Numbered from the stretch's first letter, positions 10,666-21,716 are shown. The stretch is DNA of 64,000 bases from Pardosa pseudoannulata (GCA_032207245.1 CM063498.1:51056134-51120133), one strand, 5' to 3'. Program-made: numbers and translations. Notes: generated by a model from the sequence alone, not told the origin.

Positions 10666-10834
10666 ATACATTGAACATGAATGCACGTATGTACGTGAGA
10701 TGTACTTTGATTAGTAAGGTAAGCTAATAAATCCCACCCACCCACCCACCCCAAAAATATTGCATATTTTTAATGTATTTTTTACTTCTCGAATTAATTT
10801 TCAAAATGTTCTTAAAAGTATAATTATTTGTTTA

Positions 10835-12253
10835 CTAGCATATAGCCCTTCATATGACGGGATCAGTAAAATTTTTAATTTTCCAAAATTGTAAAGTACG
10901 CTATGAGGCAGGTAAAAAAATGGTTTGTTTTTTGGCTGAGAATTATCTTGCAACAAAAAATAATCGATGATTCAACTTAAAATTATCACATATGTACCTA
11001 ATCTATTATTTAAGCCAAATATAAAAGAAAACTATTTACGTAATATCTAAGTTCAATGATAAAACGTATGAAAATAAGGCATAATTTGAATAATTTAATA
11101 TAAGAAATAATTTAATGAGATGGTTAAAGAAATAGCGTCATAATGCTAGAAAAATGTTATTTTTACATATTTATTATGGGATAAATTGATAAATTTAATC
11201 GCCTGCTCTTAACCGGGCAAAATACATGGTTTCCGCGCACCTGGAAAGTCAGGGAAAATCATGGATTTAGACAATGGATTAATTTTGTCATGGAAAGTCT
11301 TGATTTTTCAAGTAAAATGAGTAAAAGTCATGGAAAGTCATGGATCCGCTAAACTACCGATTAAAAAAATGCATTGAATTGTTTAATTCTGTTTTTACTT
11401 GTCATTTGGCTGAAGTTACTGAGTTTGGTATTTATGTATTATTCTATTGACCAAGTAAAATTTGTTTACCAAGGAAACTCAAAGCAAGAAATCTTAATGG
11501 GTAGGTAAATGTATATTATTCTGGTTTTTTCTTAAATTGTAGATTAAAATTTTATTAATATAATAATTATTTTTTTAATAAAAATTAGTTAAGATTTTTT
11601 GCACAAAATATAAGTTTTTCTTTAGGGATATTTTATATAAATGTTATAGGGTTATATTTATCTATTATTCATGGTCACCTGGATAATACCAAATTGGAAA
11701 CATTTTGATTGAAAAATTGCTATATGATTAAACTTAGGTATATAGATACAGCAATTTATTTTTATGTATGTGAGTTTATTAACACTTATAAAGTAAGTTT
11801 ATAGTTTTTTATGATAAAATTCCTGTAATTTCTCTAAAAGCATATATTTTATTTGTATGTACATCAGAAGTTTTATTCATGTATACTTTAACGAAAGCTT
11901 TTTAAAGTCATGGAAAATGATCTGCTAAATCAGAGAAAGTCATGAAAAGTCATGAATTTGAAAAATATTATTTGGGCAGATACCCTGAAAATAGGAGTTG
12001 AAATAATGGCATTAAAAGCTCGAAAAGAGGGGAAGGGGTGGATTTTGAACGTTTTAAAGAAGGCAGTATTTTTCGGTGTGATAGGAAGCCTATTTATACC
12101 AATTTATTTTAGAATCGGATCGATAGTTTAGGAGAATATAAACATTACTCTCTTTGAATTTTGCTAACTATGGATGCCTCTATTCCAGGTCCAACCGCTT
12201 CATAAAATCGAGGACAGACGGACAGATAACTTAGGCTATTATTATATAGGGGA
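10835..12253 (-). mobile_element. Non-autonomous Helitron, short-family copy 2 (with hAT insertion)
   Basis: Minus strand: starts A|TCCCCTATATAATAATAG at 12253, contains a GACAGA/GACGGACAG motif, and ends with a CATATGACGGG-type hairpin and CTAG|T at 10838-10835. Length is 1419 bp, including the 763-bp hAT MITE at 11225-11987, which leaves about 656 bp as in the other copies. No ORF. Confidence 0.85.
11225..11987. mobile_element. hAT-like MITE, innermost of three nested elements
   Basis: Termini CATGGTTTCCGCGCA (left) and TGGGCAGATACCCTG (right) are imperfect inverted repeats (11 of 15). A direct repeat AAAATA flanks them (11219-11224, 11988-11993), and the surrounding Helitron sequence joins smoothly when compared with the uninterrupted copies at 18703 and 21031. 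Both ends are rich in copies of TCATGGAAAGTCATGG. No coding capacity. Confidence 0.7.
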
Positions 12254-12541
12254 TGAATACTACATTCTGATTGGTAAATATAATCCTGTCACAATTCAAT
12301 AGGGTTGTATTGTTCCGCATATATGGTCACCCCTCTTATATGGTCTGATTTTTCTGGACCGCTGAGCTAACCATATAACCGATACAGACTGTAATTTTCT
12401 ATACCTATTGGTGACTTCTAAAGGTTCCAGATGTACTATTTTCTCGACTCAAATTTCTATTACTGTTCTCAAAGTTCATTGTCTATTAATGTATTTGTCA
12501 CAGAACTAAGTATGCCTTTTATAAAATGTTAAGTATTTTGT

Positions 12542-13235
12542 CAGAGCCGTACTAGGTCCTTTAGCACCCGTGGCAAAAAAAAAAAAAAAAAAAAAAAAAA
12601 CTGGTCTGCGCCTCTACAATCCAATAGAGTGCGAAAATATAAAAATGTTTTTTTCTATACCATATATTTAGAATGAACTCAAACTATTTTGGTAATTCTT
12701 AAAATGTTTCTAGTATATTAATTTTTAATTTTTTCTTCTATATTTATTTTATTAATGCTTAAAATAATTTCCGAACACTCTAGAGGTATTATTTTGCTGA
12801 TAAACTGAATAGTTAATTTGAGTGGAATATTTTTTTATTTGTACATTGAATTTTCATAAAAAATTGATGATTTTATAAATTTAAATTTAGTTTTAACAAC
12901 TTTAATAAATTCAAAATTTTACCGATTGGCCGGATTTATATAAAGGCATATTAAGAGCGTTTGGCAAACATTTTGTGAGAATCTATAACAAGTGTATTCT
13001 CTAGGAACATTTAAAAAAATAAGAAAATGCATAAAACAGTATTTTTTAAACACATTGGATTTTAAAAATAAAATCTGATTCTGTAATTAAAAAAAAAAAA
13101 AATTTCAACTTTTCCTTATTTCTACTTGGGGCGAATCGCCTTCTTTCGGAACCCATTTTCTTCACGGTGGGGCGCCCCTATGACTGATGCGCCTGTGGCA
13201 AATGCCATCTTTTCCACGCCCTAGTTAGGGCCCTG
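12542..13235. mobile_element. hAT MITE ('GCCCGTGGCA' family) with perfect 8-bp TSD
   Basis: The 8-bp repeat TATTTTGT occurs at 12534-12541 and 13236-13243. Ends CAGAGCCGTACTAGG and CCTAGTTAGGGCCCTG form the inverted repeat. Length is 694 bp and no frame is open. An A26 tract at 12575-12600 follows GTGGC. This is the reference copy for the relatives at 6134 and 60076. Confidence 0.9.
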
Positions 13236-13243
13236 TATTTTGT

Positions 13244-13734
13244 CGAGTTGCAGACGTGAAATACCGTGACGTCACGTAGTATCGTGAAACTAAAAACTTG
13301 CTAAAGCATTGTACAAGTGTAAATACAGGGGAACCTCGTTAAGACGAAGGGACACAACAATAAGTAAAAACAGCAAATGCAGCAAATTGCCTTACAGAAT
13401 AACTTTAATAGTTTTTCCTGTGCTGGCCATACAGACATTTACTTTTATGCCAAACACGGCTGCGAAGCTGTCACTCGTTTAGCACCACCCGAAGAGCACG
13501 TGTAGCTGAAGAAATACTACGGACGCGAATAACATTGCACCCGCTGACTCCTCGGAATTTAGATGCAGATGACCCACAGGTTTGACATGCCCCCCTCCAT
13601 AAGTATTGTTTGCACTTGAAGGACAATACGACTATAAACTTATTTTACATGCCTAAGCCGCCATTAATGCACACGGCAGATCTTTACCGTCTTGAGCCTC
13701 GAACTCTATGACTCGACGCCGATGATTATGAGCT
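13244..13734. other. Mixed-composition spacer, no gene recognised
   Basis: CAGGGGAACCTCGTTAAG near 13328 resembles a pogo/Tigger-type terminus after TA, but no partner end was found. The moderately GC-rich part at 13430-13730 has no convincing frame. Confidence 0.4.
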
Positions 13735-14060
13735 CGATAATATATATAGCTCTCTCTCTCTCTATCTATCTATCTACCTATCTCTCTATCTCTATCTATC
13801 TATATATCTATAACTCTATGACTCGACGCCGATGATTATGAGCTCGATATATATAGCTCTGTAGCTCTCTATCTCTATCTATCTATCTCTATCTATCTAT
13901 CTATCTATCTATCTCTATCTATCTATCTCTATCTATCTCTCTATCTATAGATCGATTATATATAACTCTATTATATATAGCTCGATTACATATAACTCTA
14001 TTATATATAGCTCGATATTATGAGCATTGATTATATCGATGATTATGAGCTCGACGCCTG
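13735..14060. repeat. TCTA/TCTC microsatellite interleaved with a repeated 40-bp motif
   Basis: TCTA and TCTC tracts alternate with copies of CTCTATGACTCGACGCCGAT followed by GATTATGAGCTCGATA (about 13705, 13811 and, partly, 14035), and with short ATATATAGCTCGAT repeats. It reads as a compound tandem repeat grown by slippage and local duplication. Confidence 0.85.
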
Positions 14061-14779
14061 TAACTTTAAAAATAAACACCTAAAACAAAGTAATTACATG
14101 GTAGATGTAAAATATTTTTTAGTTAGGAAAGAATTTTTTTCTTATAAAAATGCATTTTTAACAAAACTACACAAAAGCAATTGTTAGTTTAATTTGTAAT
14201 TTTAGGTAGGTTTCTACTTACCATATTGAATTCTTCTCGATCACTGTTAACCAATGAGTAAAAACTCTCTGTGGCCGACTCGCATTTAAAGAATTCTTTA
14301 GAAATATTATACCACGTGGTTGAACAGCAAATTCTCTAAGATACTATCTTTCCCTTTTTTTTTAAAAAAAAAAAAAAAGAATAGAGAAAAATGTGTGTAT
14401 TTTAAACTATTTGTGAGAAATTTTGTACTCTTTTTCAAATACAAGTAAAAGAATTTAACAGATACAAATTCAAAAAAGGCAGCGGTTCTGAAACGGCGAT
14501 ACGAATACGTAGCAGGTGCATGCGTGCGTGCGAGTGAGAATTAATTGATTAATTAATTAAGTCCGGTACATTTGGATGCATATCTTATTCATGCTGTATA
14601 AAACGGTTGCAGTGCTGTATTAAATTAGATATCTTACATTTAAACAAAATGGGTCGTACATTATAAGTACGACCACATATGGTAATAATTATGCTTATTC
14701 ATGAGAAATGTATTCAAGTAGACATGCAGTTTTTATTATAAAAAACTTAATAATTTTCAATAAAACTATTTGGAAATTA
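14061..14779. other. AT-rich spacer
   Basis: No gene recognised. A T8A15 homopolymer junction lies near 14353-14378. Confidence 0.5.
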
Positions 14780-15939
14780 CAATAAAATATTTGGATTTAA
14801 TTTATTATTTTGATCCATATCATGGGGTCTACAATAGTTCTCAAAAAATATTTATTAAATATATTCACAATGCGGGTTCATAAAATAAAATATTTATTAT
14901 ATGTATTCACCATATGGGTTCGCCAATTTATTATTTTGATCCATATCATGGGGTCTACAATAGTTCTCAAAAAATATTTATTAAATATATTCACAATGCG
15001 GGTTCATAAATTTATTATTTTGTTTTATATCTTGGGACCTACAATAATCCTTGAAAAATAAAATAAAATATTTATTATATGTATTTACCATGTGGGTTCG
15101 CCAATTTATTATTTTGTTCCATATCATGGGGTCTACAATAGTTCTCAAAAAAATATTTATTAAATATATTCACCATGCGGGTTCATAAATTTATTATTTT
15201 GTTTTATATCTTAGGGCCTACAATAATCCTTGAAAAATAAAATAAAATAAAATAAAATATTTATTATATGTATTCACCATGTGGGTTCGCCAATTTATTA
15301 TTTTGTTCCATATCATGGGGTCTACAATAGTTCTCAAAAAATATTTATTAAATATATTCACAATGCGGGTTCATAAATTTATTATTTTGTTTTATATCTT
15401 GGGGACTACAATAATCCTTGAAAAATAAAATAAAATAAAATAAAATATTTATTATATGTATTCACCATGTGGGTTCGCCAATTTATTATTTTGTTCCATA
15501 TCATGGGGTCTACAATAGTTCTCAAAAAATATTTATTAAATATATTCACAATGCGGGTTCATAAATTTATTATTTTGTTTTATATCTTGGGGCCTACAAT
15601 AATCCTTGAAAAATAAAATAAAATAAAATATTTATTATATGTATTCACCATGTGGGTTCGCCAATTTATTATTTTGTTCCATATCATGGGGTCTACAATA
15701 GTTCTCAAAAAAATATTTATTAAATATATTCACCATGCGGGTTCATAAATTTATTATTTTGTTTTATATCTTGGGGCCTACAATAATCCTTGAAAAATAA
15801 AATAAAATATTTATTATATGTATTCACCATGTGGGTTCGCTAATTTATTATTTTGTTCCATATCATGGGGTGTACAATAGTTCTCAAAAAAAAATATTTA
15901 TTAAATATATTCACCATGCGGGTTCATAAATTTATTATG
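14780..15939. repeat. Dimeric satellite array, repeat unit ~180-190 bp
   Basis: CATATCATGGGG recurs at 14817, 14942, 15120, 15309, 15497, 15680 and 15859, a spacing of 125, 178, 189, 188, 183 and 179 bp. Each unit is a dimer of two related halves: one with TCTACAATAGTTCTC and AATGCGGGTTCATAAAT, the other with CCTACAATAATCCTTG and ATGTGGGTTCGCCAAT. The second half contains (AAAAT)n whose copy number varies along the array. The first, 125-bp unit is a fused or deleted dimer. No protein is encoded; the open frame across 14810-15061 is a by-product. Confidence 0.95.
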
Positions 15940-17086
15940 GAATACTAACAGCCATATAAAAAGTATTATAACTCAACAACTAGTACTGATTTTTTATGGT
16001 TTCTTGATAAATGTACAAAAATGTTTAAATGCTTTGAATATTTTAAAAATTAAAAATTGAATCTTTGAATGTTCAATGTTGATGTTATAAGCGGGAGGAA
16101 ATTTCAAACGATGAATGAATAAACTTGCAACCGACTTGGCCTAAAAAAGAAATGAAAATCTATTGAGTGACTGACGTAAGCTTGAGCCGTGGCCCCTCTG
16201 CGTTTACTTCATAAGAAATGAATATAGAAGCAAATTAAACTTAGCTCCGGATATGGGACTGTAATAATCCTCTTTTCAGCCAAAACTTTGCCATTCAAAA
16301 AATTTCTTGAATATCCCATGTTTTGTTTTTTTCCTGCCTTTATGACCATTCTCTTGTTCTAAGAACTAGTGTTTCTTTAAATATTTTTTGTGAGGTGAGT
16401 GGTTCTTTTGCGGGTTTTGAATCTTAACCAGTTTGAAATTAAAATGTTTTTCTTCGAGGAAACATTTTAAGGTACAATTTTCTATGAAACTGAATAAGAT
16501 CTTACCCAGAAAATGTGTATGGTTATTTTAAATGCTGCAGTTAGCATTGTGGAGAAAAATTAAATTTTATTAAAGCTATGGGAGATTGTTATCATTAAAT
16601 GCATGCCTTATGTAATGAAATGTACACAATATTTTGATTTTCAAAGTTAGGTTTAAAAAATTACATGCTGCTTAAATAAACAATTATAAGGTAATTTGTC
16701 GCAACGTCACAAACTACTATAATGCCCTTCCCATTCATTTTCATGTTTACAACAGCCAATAGACAAACGATAAACTGCCCTTCCGTTTGAAACGAAAGCC
16801 AGAATTGTCATAAGTTGAGAATTAATTGGCCCTACTGCGTGAAATCGCCTTATTGGTTCACTAGATGCAAAATAAAAAATTAAACAATGTGAAAAAAATT
16901 TAAAGCTTGTGGTAGTGATAACATTGAAAAATATCTGTTCCAAAGGAGGAAAAAAAGTTCCTTTAAATACATTGTTTAAGCTTTTAAATGTAAGCTTTCC
17001 TTGGTATAAAATTATATAAACCATGTATATTTAAAAGCTGTGGAATGTCTCCATTTTTTAAACAAACTAATTGAAAAAGCAGTGTT
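15940..17086. other. AT-rich stretch, no gene recognised
   Basis: Nothing supportable. A minus-strand open frame at 16707-17024 has no recognisable domain. Confidence 0.5.
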
Positions 17087-17175
17087 TTAACACTAAATCT
17101 ACCAAGAGGGTTCAAATGACCCTATTTTTCGTTATTTTTGCCCTTATAAAAAATGTCTGGTAGTTTTAGTGTTAA
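17087..17175. mobile_element. Very small piggyBac-type MITE (81 bp)
   Basis: TTAA at 17087-17090 and 17172-17175 enclose an 81-bp element with ends CACTAAATCTACCA and TGGTAGTTTTAGTG (12 of 14 matching as inverted repeats). Internally GGGTTCAAATGACCC can form a short hairpin. The design resembles the 281-bp element at 411-691, whose end also begins CACTA(G/A)A. Confidence 0.8.
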
Positions 17176-17219
17176 AATATTTAAACGGCTATGTACCCTT
17201 TTCTTCCTACCTAATAAGA

Positions 17220-17555
17220 ATCAATGCGCATTTTCCTTTTCTAATCGCTCAGGCTGTTTTTTTTTTTTTTTTCTTGCTTGGCGAGTAATCGCCTTAGAGA
17301 AAGGATATTGAGAATTGCGGGTTTGTTTATCCCGCGCTTCCGTGCCCGAGAAATAGACGTCAAACCAACGGAGTTCTTTCACCAAATTTACCCGTTTGCG
17401 AATCCGGTCACGTGACAGATCGTGGTGGATGGAGTCGCATCCCTTTTTCTCATACTTTGCGCAACCGGCTCTCCGTGATCCTTTCCATTCTTACGTTCCG
17501 ATCGCGCCACTTGTTCCATTTTTTGACAGCCAAAGCGATCGACAGCAGACGAACG
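17220..17555 (+). promoter_or_regulatory. Candidate CpG-rich promoter / 5' leader region
   Basis: This block is clearly richer in G, C and CpG than its AT-rich surroundings (for example CCCGCGCTTCCGTGCCCGAG, GATCGCGCC, AGCGATCGACAG). It holds a palindromic E-box (17407-17416) and is followed directly by an ATG and a possible splice donor (17556-17607). No TATA box is evident. The reading as a housekeeping-type promoter and 5' UTR is an inference from composition and layout. Confidence 0.4.
17407..17416. promoter_or_regulatory. Palindromic E-box GTCACGTGAC
   Basis: A perfect 10-bp palindrome with the CACGTG core. GTCACGTGAC is the preferred site of USF/MITF/TFE-type bHLH-zip factors. It lies about 140 bp upstream of the candidate ATG at 17556. 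A single site of this length can occur by chance; the CpG-rich context makes function more plausible. Confidence 0.4.
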
Positions 17556-17607
17556 ATGTCTCCGGGAGTAGCATCTGGCAGTACATCAAAACCGTTTCCT
17601 ATCCGAG
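17556..17607 (+). CDS. Possible first coding exon of an unidentified gene
   Basis: ATG at 17556 has A at -3. The frame reads MSPGVASGSTSKPFPIR and reaches CGAG|GTAGGC, an acceptable splice donor, at 17607. It ends in phase 1 (one base of the next codon). The next exon-like sequence on this strand (28780-28873) begins with the two bases needed to complete a codon, so the two could be joined in frame, across about 11 kb of intron filled with transposons. The peptide was not recognised. Short length and lack of homology keep this tentative. Confidence 0.3.
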
Positions 17608-18702
17608 GTAGGCTAATCTTCGTTTTTGCAGAACAATTATTTTTATAGTTTGTTGATAACAGTAAACAATAGGGCTAATAGAATTTCAGTACTTTAAGCA
17701 CTTTTGTTTTTGTTTTTGTCATTCTCCCGTGTTTCTTTTTTCCCCATTGTGTGTTCATGTTAGATTAAAAGAATCGGTTTATAAAATCTAAAGATAACTG
17801 ATAAATTTATTTAAAAATATAAAATAGATTATAAATATCAGTTTTATTTTTAAATTTTATTTATGTGCTGCTACGAAATTTGTCTTTGTATTGTACTCAT
17901 AAATGATTTTGTGTAATGCGATATCATTTTTTATGATATTCTCCTTATTAGAGTATGATATTCTCATTATTAGAGTATAATATTCTCATTATTAGAACAT
18001 GATATTCTCATTATAAGATTTATGATATTCTCCTCACGAGAACTATATTTTCAACAAGAAAGTTTCTTGACTAAGACAATCTATTAACTACAGGATATTC
18101 TTTCGAGGGGTATACTAATAAAAAAAGAAATTAAAGAACAATATTAATCGTTTAATTTTGACATAAACAAAACAGGTGATTTTCTAAAAGTCAATCCAAG
18201 TAGACTTATCCTAAAATGTATTAATTGAACACAATTTCTTTTTAACTAATTTCAAGTTAGGTATTTATTAGAATAATGCTAACAGTTATTAGTGTTTAAT
18301 AAATTTGAACAAAACAAGACTTTAATTCAAATAGCAAACTGAGTATAATACTTATTTTGTGAACCTCTGTTGAATTAATGCGATTAATACAATTTAACAA
18401 TAAAATTTTTGAAATTCACAAAAAAAAGTTAAAATTTATAAATTAAAATATCTTTTTGTAAATTTCGTTATTTGAAATATATTAGGTAACTTTAAGGTTT
18501 TCCATTTAAAAAATACCCTATATTTCTTTATTATATTTTATATCGTAAAATTTATCCTTTTAGCTTCTGACTATGATTCATAGTTCAATAATTGAAAATT
18601 AATAGAATTCAAGTATCTCAAGCAAATTTATCTGACATTTGGCATGAATAGAGAATATCGCCAAAAAAAGAGAAAGATATCTGTACTTATTATTTAAATA
18701 GA
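17608..18702. other. AT-rich stretch (possible intron)
   Basis: No gene recognised apart from the minisatellite at 17933-18043. A minus-strand open frame at 18599-18787 overlaps the Helitron border and is not supported. Confidence 0.5.
17933..18043. repeat. 22-bp minisatellite, about five units
   Basis: Units of the form TGATATTCTC(A/C)TTATTAGAGTA follow one another with a 21-23 bp period and increasing divergence; the last reads TGATATTCTCCTCACGAGAA. Confidence 0.85.
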
Positions 18703-19338
18703 CTAGCAAATAGCCCGTCATATGACAGATAAATAAAGTTTTTAATTTTCCAGAATTGTAAAGTGCCCTATGAGGGAGATAACACATGGTTTGGTTTTTG
18801 GTTGAGAATTATCTTGCAGCAACAAATATTCGATGATTAAATTTAAAATTATCACATATGTACCTGATCTATTATTTAAGCTTAATATGAAAGAAAATTA
18901 TTTACGTAATATCTAAGTTCAGTGATAAAACGTATGAAAATAATGAAAACGATATTTAAATAGTTTAAACTAAGAAATGTTTAAAGGAATGACGTCATAA
19001 TGATTGAAAGAAAAGTTATTTTTACCTATTTATTGTGTGATAAATTGATAAATTTAATCGCCTGCTCTTAACCCGGGAAAACAGAGGAGGAAGGAGTGGA
19101 TTTCGAACGTTTTAAGGAGAAACAGTATTTTTTTTTATGTGTATGAGCATGTTTTATACCAATTTATTTTAGAATCCGATCGATAGTTTAGGAGAAGATA
19201 AATTTTACTCTCTTTGAATTTTGCTAACCCTAACGCATCAAGAATTCAATATGGATGCCTCTACCCATTCCAGGTCCAACCGCTTCAAAAATTCGTGGAC
19301 AGACGGACAGATAATTTAGGCTATTATTATATAGGGGA
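18703..19338 (-). mobile_element. Non-autonomous Helitron, short-family copy 3
   Basis: Minus strand begins A|TCCCCTATATAATAATAG at 19338 and ends TGCTAG|T at 18703 after a CCCGTCATATGAC hairpin that is slightly eroded on one arm. Length is 636 bp. Shared body motifs include CATCAAGAATTCAATATGGA on the plus strand. No ORF. Confidence 0.88.
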
Positions 19339-19344
19339 TATTCA

Positions 19345-19788
19345 GTGATGACTCATATTTTAGTCTAAACTCGAGAAAATCCCTTTGAATGGTTTGAGGC
19401 ATGCGGTCACTGCTGGGATGTCTAGAGGATATGAGGTCCTATTAAACCTCGAAATGAGGTTGAGTGGTCAATACCGCAGTTTTGTGGCAGTGAAGTGGAA
19501 GCCACAATATGACCGCATTCCAAACCGGCAGATATTTTTAAGAAATCTTATGTTTAGGTTTTTGTTCAGATTTATTGTGAAAGTAATTTAATTTATCTGA
19601 TGGCGTTTAAATTGTGTTTTCAGATAATAAAATTTTTCCTGATTTTGAACTTCATTTACTTGATTTATTTCATTTTATCAATTTCAATTTTAAATATATC
19701 TTTCATTTTGAATTCAGTTGTGCCATTTTTATTTATCTAAATTTTATGCTAAAAACTTATTCCGTTTTTCCTAAATTGGGCTTGGCGA
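19345..19788. other. Spacer with a moderately GC-rich segment
   Basis: 19385-19560 is less AT-rich and open on the plus strand for 68 codons, but no domain or splice signal was recognised. The remainder is AT-rich. Confidence 0.4.
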
Positions 19789-20115
19789 CTATATTTTAGT
19801 GTTAATTGTTACAACTTTTTTTCTTTCTATGAAAACATCATAGAACTGAAGTTTACCTTTAGTCTCATCTATACCCAAGTTAATTTTTGGAATTCCAGTG
19901 AAAGGAAATCTAGGAGGCGGATCCGAAGGATTATCACAATTAATTTCAAAAAATTGTCTTGCTTGACTGATTCCATCTGTACTACTATCAGAGTCACTAC
20001 TATCCAGGTCATTTAGTAAACTTTCGCTACTATCATTTACAGATAATTCAGTTTCTGATACCGAGTCACAGTTCGAATCCCAAGAAATTAGCTCCATACT
20101 CTCTGAATTATCCAT
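19789..20115 (-). pseudogene. piggyBac-like transposase, N-terminal fragment
   Basis: A 108-residue minus-strand frame starting MDNSESMELISWDSNCDS. The first 55 residues are Ser/Asp-rich and acidic, as is usual at piggyBac N termini. They are followed by PPPRFPFTGIPKINLGIDE and LQFYDVFI, which resemble the start of the DDE_Tnp_1_7 region (a 'F.F.g.pgi......p..yF..fi' pattern). The resemblance then stops and the frame ends shortly after, so the catalytic domain is lost. A TTAA-flanked end lies about 340 bp upstream of its ATG (20455-20458), which fits an element read in this direction. Confidence 0.55.
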
Positions 20116-20415
20116 TATTTAAAAGTAAAAATATATTATTCAACTCATACATCAATAAAATTATCAGGCAGTTAGTAAAATATAACCAGTACACTGAAAG
20201 ATAACAATTCGTCTTCTGATACAAAACATGCGAAAAAACCCGCGCTTTTGAACCAATCAGAATAGAAAATACAATAAACTGCAAACTATCATTTACTGGA
20301 CATCTATATGAATAATTTGTTACTAAAATTGGAAAAAATAGGGCCGGAACAGTGCAAGCGAAATAGAAATCAGATTGCCCCTACGCTGCACGAGCAAATC
20401 AGTAAAGGCCCGAAA

Positions 20416-20458
20416 GCTGTGCCCGTACGACGTACGGGCAAAACAGGGAAGAGGTTAA
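20416..20458 (-). mobile_element. piggyBac-type 5' end next to TTAA
   Basis: On the minus strand TTAA (20458-20455) is followed by CCTCTTCCCTGTTTTGCCC and then a perfect hairpin CCCGTACG-T-CGTACGGG. It probably marks the 5' end of the element carrying the transposase fragment at 19789-20115. No matching 3' end was found, so the other side is deleted. Confidence 0.5.
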
Positions 20459-21030
20459 ACTGCTTGAAATCTGATATAAATAGCCATTCATGAGTATTTC
20501 TTCCCCAATTCTTTATATGTACTTTTTCTAAATTTCACATTTCTACTAGACATATCTTTAAAAATGATTCGGTAGAATTAGCAAAAATCCGAATAATGAG
20601 GTCGAAAACCGATCGTGAATGTCCAGGGACGCTTGAAAACTACTAGGTGAAATGCCGACCTATTATTTCAGCATCTTACGTGAGGTTTTCGTCGTAGAGC
20701 GAACTTGAATTATCAGCAGAGTTGAAGGTTCATTGTGTGTAGGGCGCGGTTACGCGTGACTCACAGTAAGATGTAAACATTCTCCCTCTTTCATCAGGTA
20801 GATTATTCTTTTAGTTCCCATGGAATTATTTTGTTTTAGCTGTTTGTACCTATATAGGAGCGCTGAATAATTAATATTTTATTTTAAAAAATCAATAAAA
20901 TTCTAACAAATGATATGTCTATACATCTAGAAGTAGTTCCCATTTTCTCAGGTACGGAAAAATTTGAACTTGCTTTTATATAATGGAATAATTAAAATGT
21001 GTGCTTTTTTATATTCTGAATTATTTAAAA
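20459..21030. other. Spacer, no gene recognised
   Basis: 20590-20790 is moderately GC-rich (for example GGGCGCGGTTACGCGTGACTC) but has stops in every frame tested around a possible acceptor at about 20674. Confidence 0.4.
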
Positions 21031-21716
21031 CTAGCATATAGCCCCGTCATATGACGGGATCAGTAAAATTTTTAATTTTCCAGAATTGTAAAGTACCCTG
21101 TGCGGCTGGTAAAGAAAAAATGGTTTGTTTTTTGGCTGAGAATTATCTTGCAGAAAAAAATAATCGATGATTAAATTTTAAATTATTACATATGTACCTA
21201 ATCTATTATTTAAGCTAAATATAAAAGAAAATTCTTTACGTAATAACTAAGTTCAGTGATAAAACGTGTGAAAATAATGCAGACGATATTTAAATAATTG
21301 AAAATAAGAAATGATTAAATGGGATGGTTAAAGGAATGACGTCATAATGATAGAAAAAAAATGTTATTTTCATCTATTTATTATATAATAAATTGATAAA
21401 TTTAATCGCCTGCTCTTAACCGGGGAAAATAGGGCTTGAAATAATCGCATTAAACTCTCGAAAAGGGGGGAAGGAGTGTATTTTGAACGTTTTAAATACT
21501 AAAGTATTTTTTGCTGTGATATGAAGCATATTTATACCAATTTGTTTTAGAATCAGATCGATAGTTAAGGAGAAGATAAACTTTACTTGCTTTAAATTTT
21601 GTTAACCCTAACTCATTAAGAATTCAATATGGACGCCTATTGCCATTCCAGGTCCAACCGCTTCAAAAGTTCGTGGACAGACGGACAGATAACTTAGACT
21701 ATTATTATATAGGGGA
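21031..21716 (-). mobile_element. Non-autonomous Helitron, short-family copy 4 (best preserved hairpin)
   Basis: Minus strand starts A|TCCCCTATATAATAATAG at 21716 and ends CTAG|T at 21034-21031. The 3' hairpin is a perfect 16-bp palindrome, CCCGTCATATGACGGG, at 21043-21058, separated by 8 bases from CTAG. Length is 686 bp, with no ORF. All Helitron boundary rules (5' TC, 3' hairpin plus CTRR, insertion between A and T, no TSD) are met. Confidence 0.9.

Larger units (their letters stand above)
10174..12391 (+). mobile_element. pogo/Tigger-like DNA transposon, outermost of three nested elements
   Basis: Left end TA|CAGTCAGTACCGGCTATAAG and right end CCATATAACCGATACAGACTG|TA are inverted repeats flanked by the TA target dinucleotide (10172-10173 and 12392-12393). 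Inside lies the C-terminal tail of a pogo-type transposase (10552-10665). A Helitron at 10835-12253 interrupts it; without that insert the element would be about 800 bp. A T30 tract sits at 10341-10370. Confidence 0.75.

Noticed and set aside
14810..15061. 83-codon ORF
   Set aside because: It lies wholly within the dimeric satellite; the repeat structure explains the open frame.
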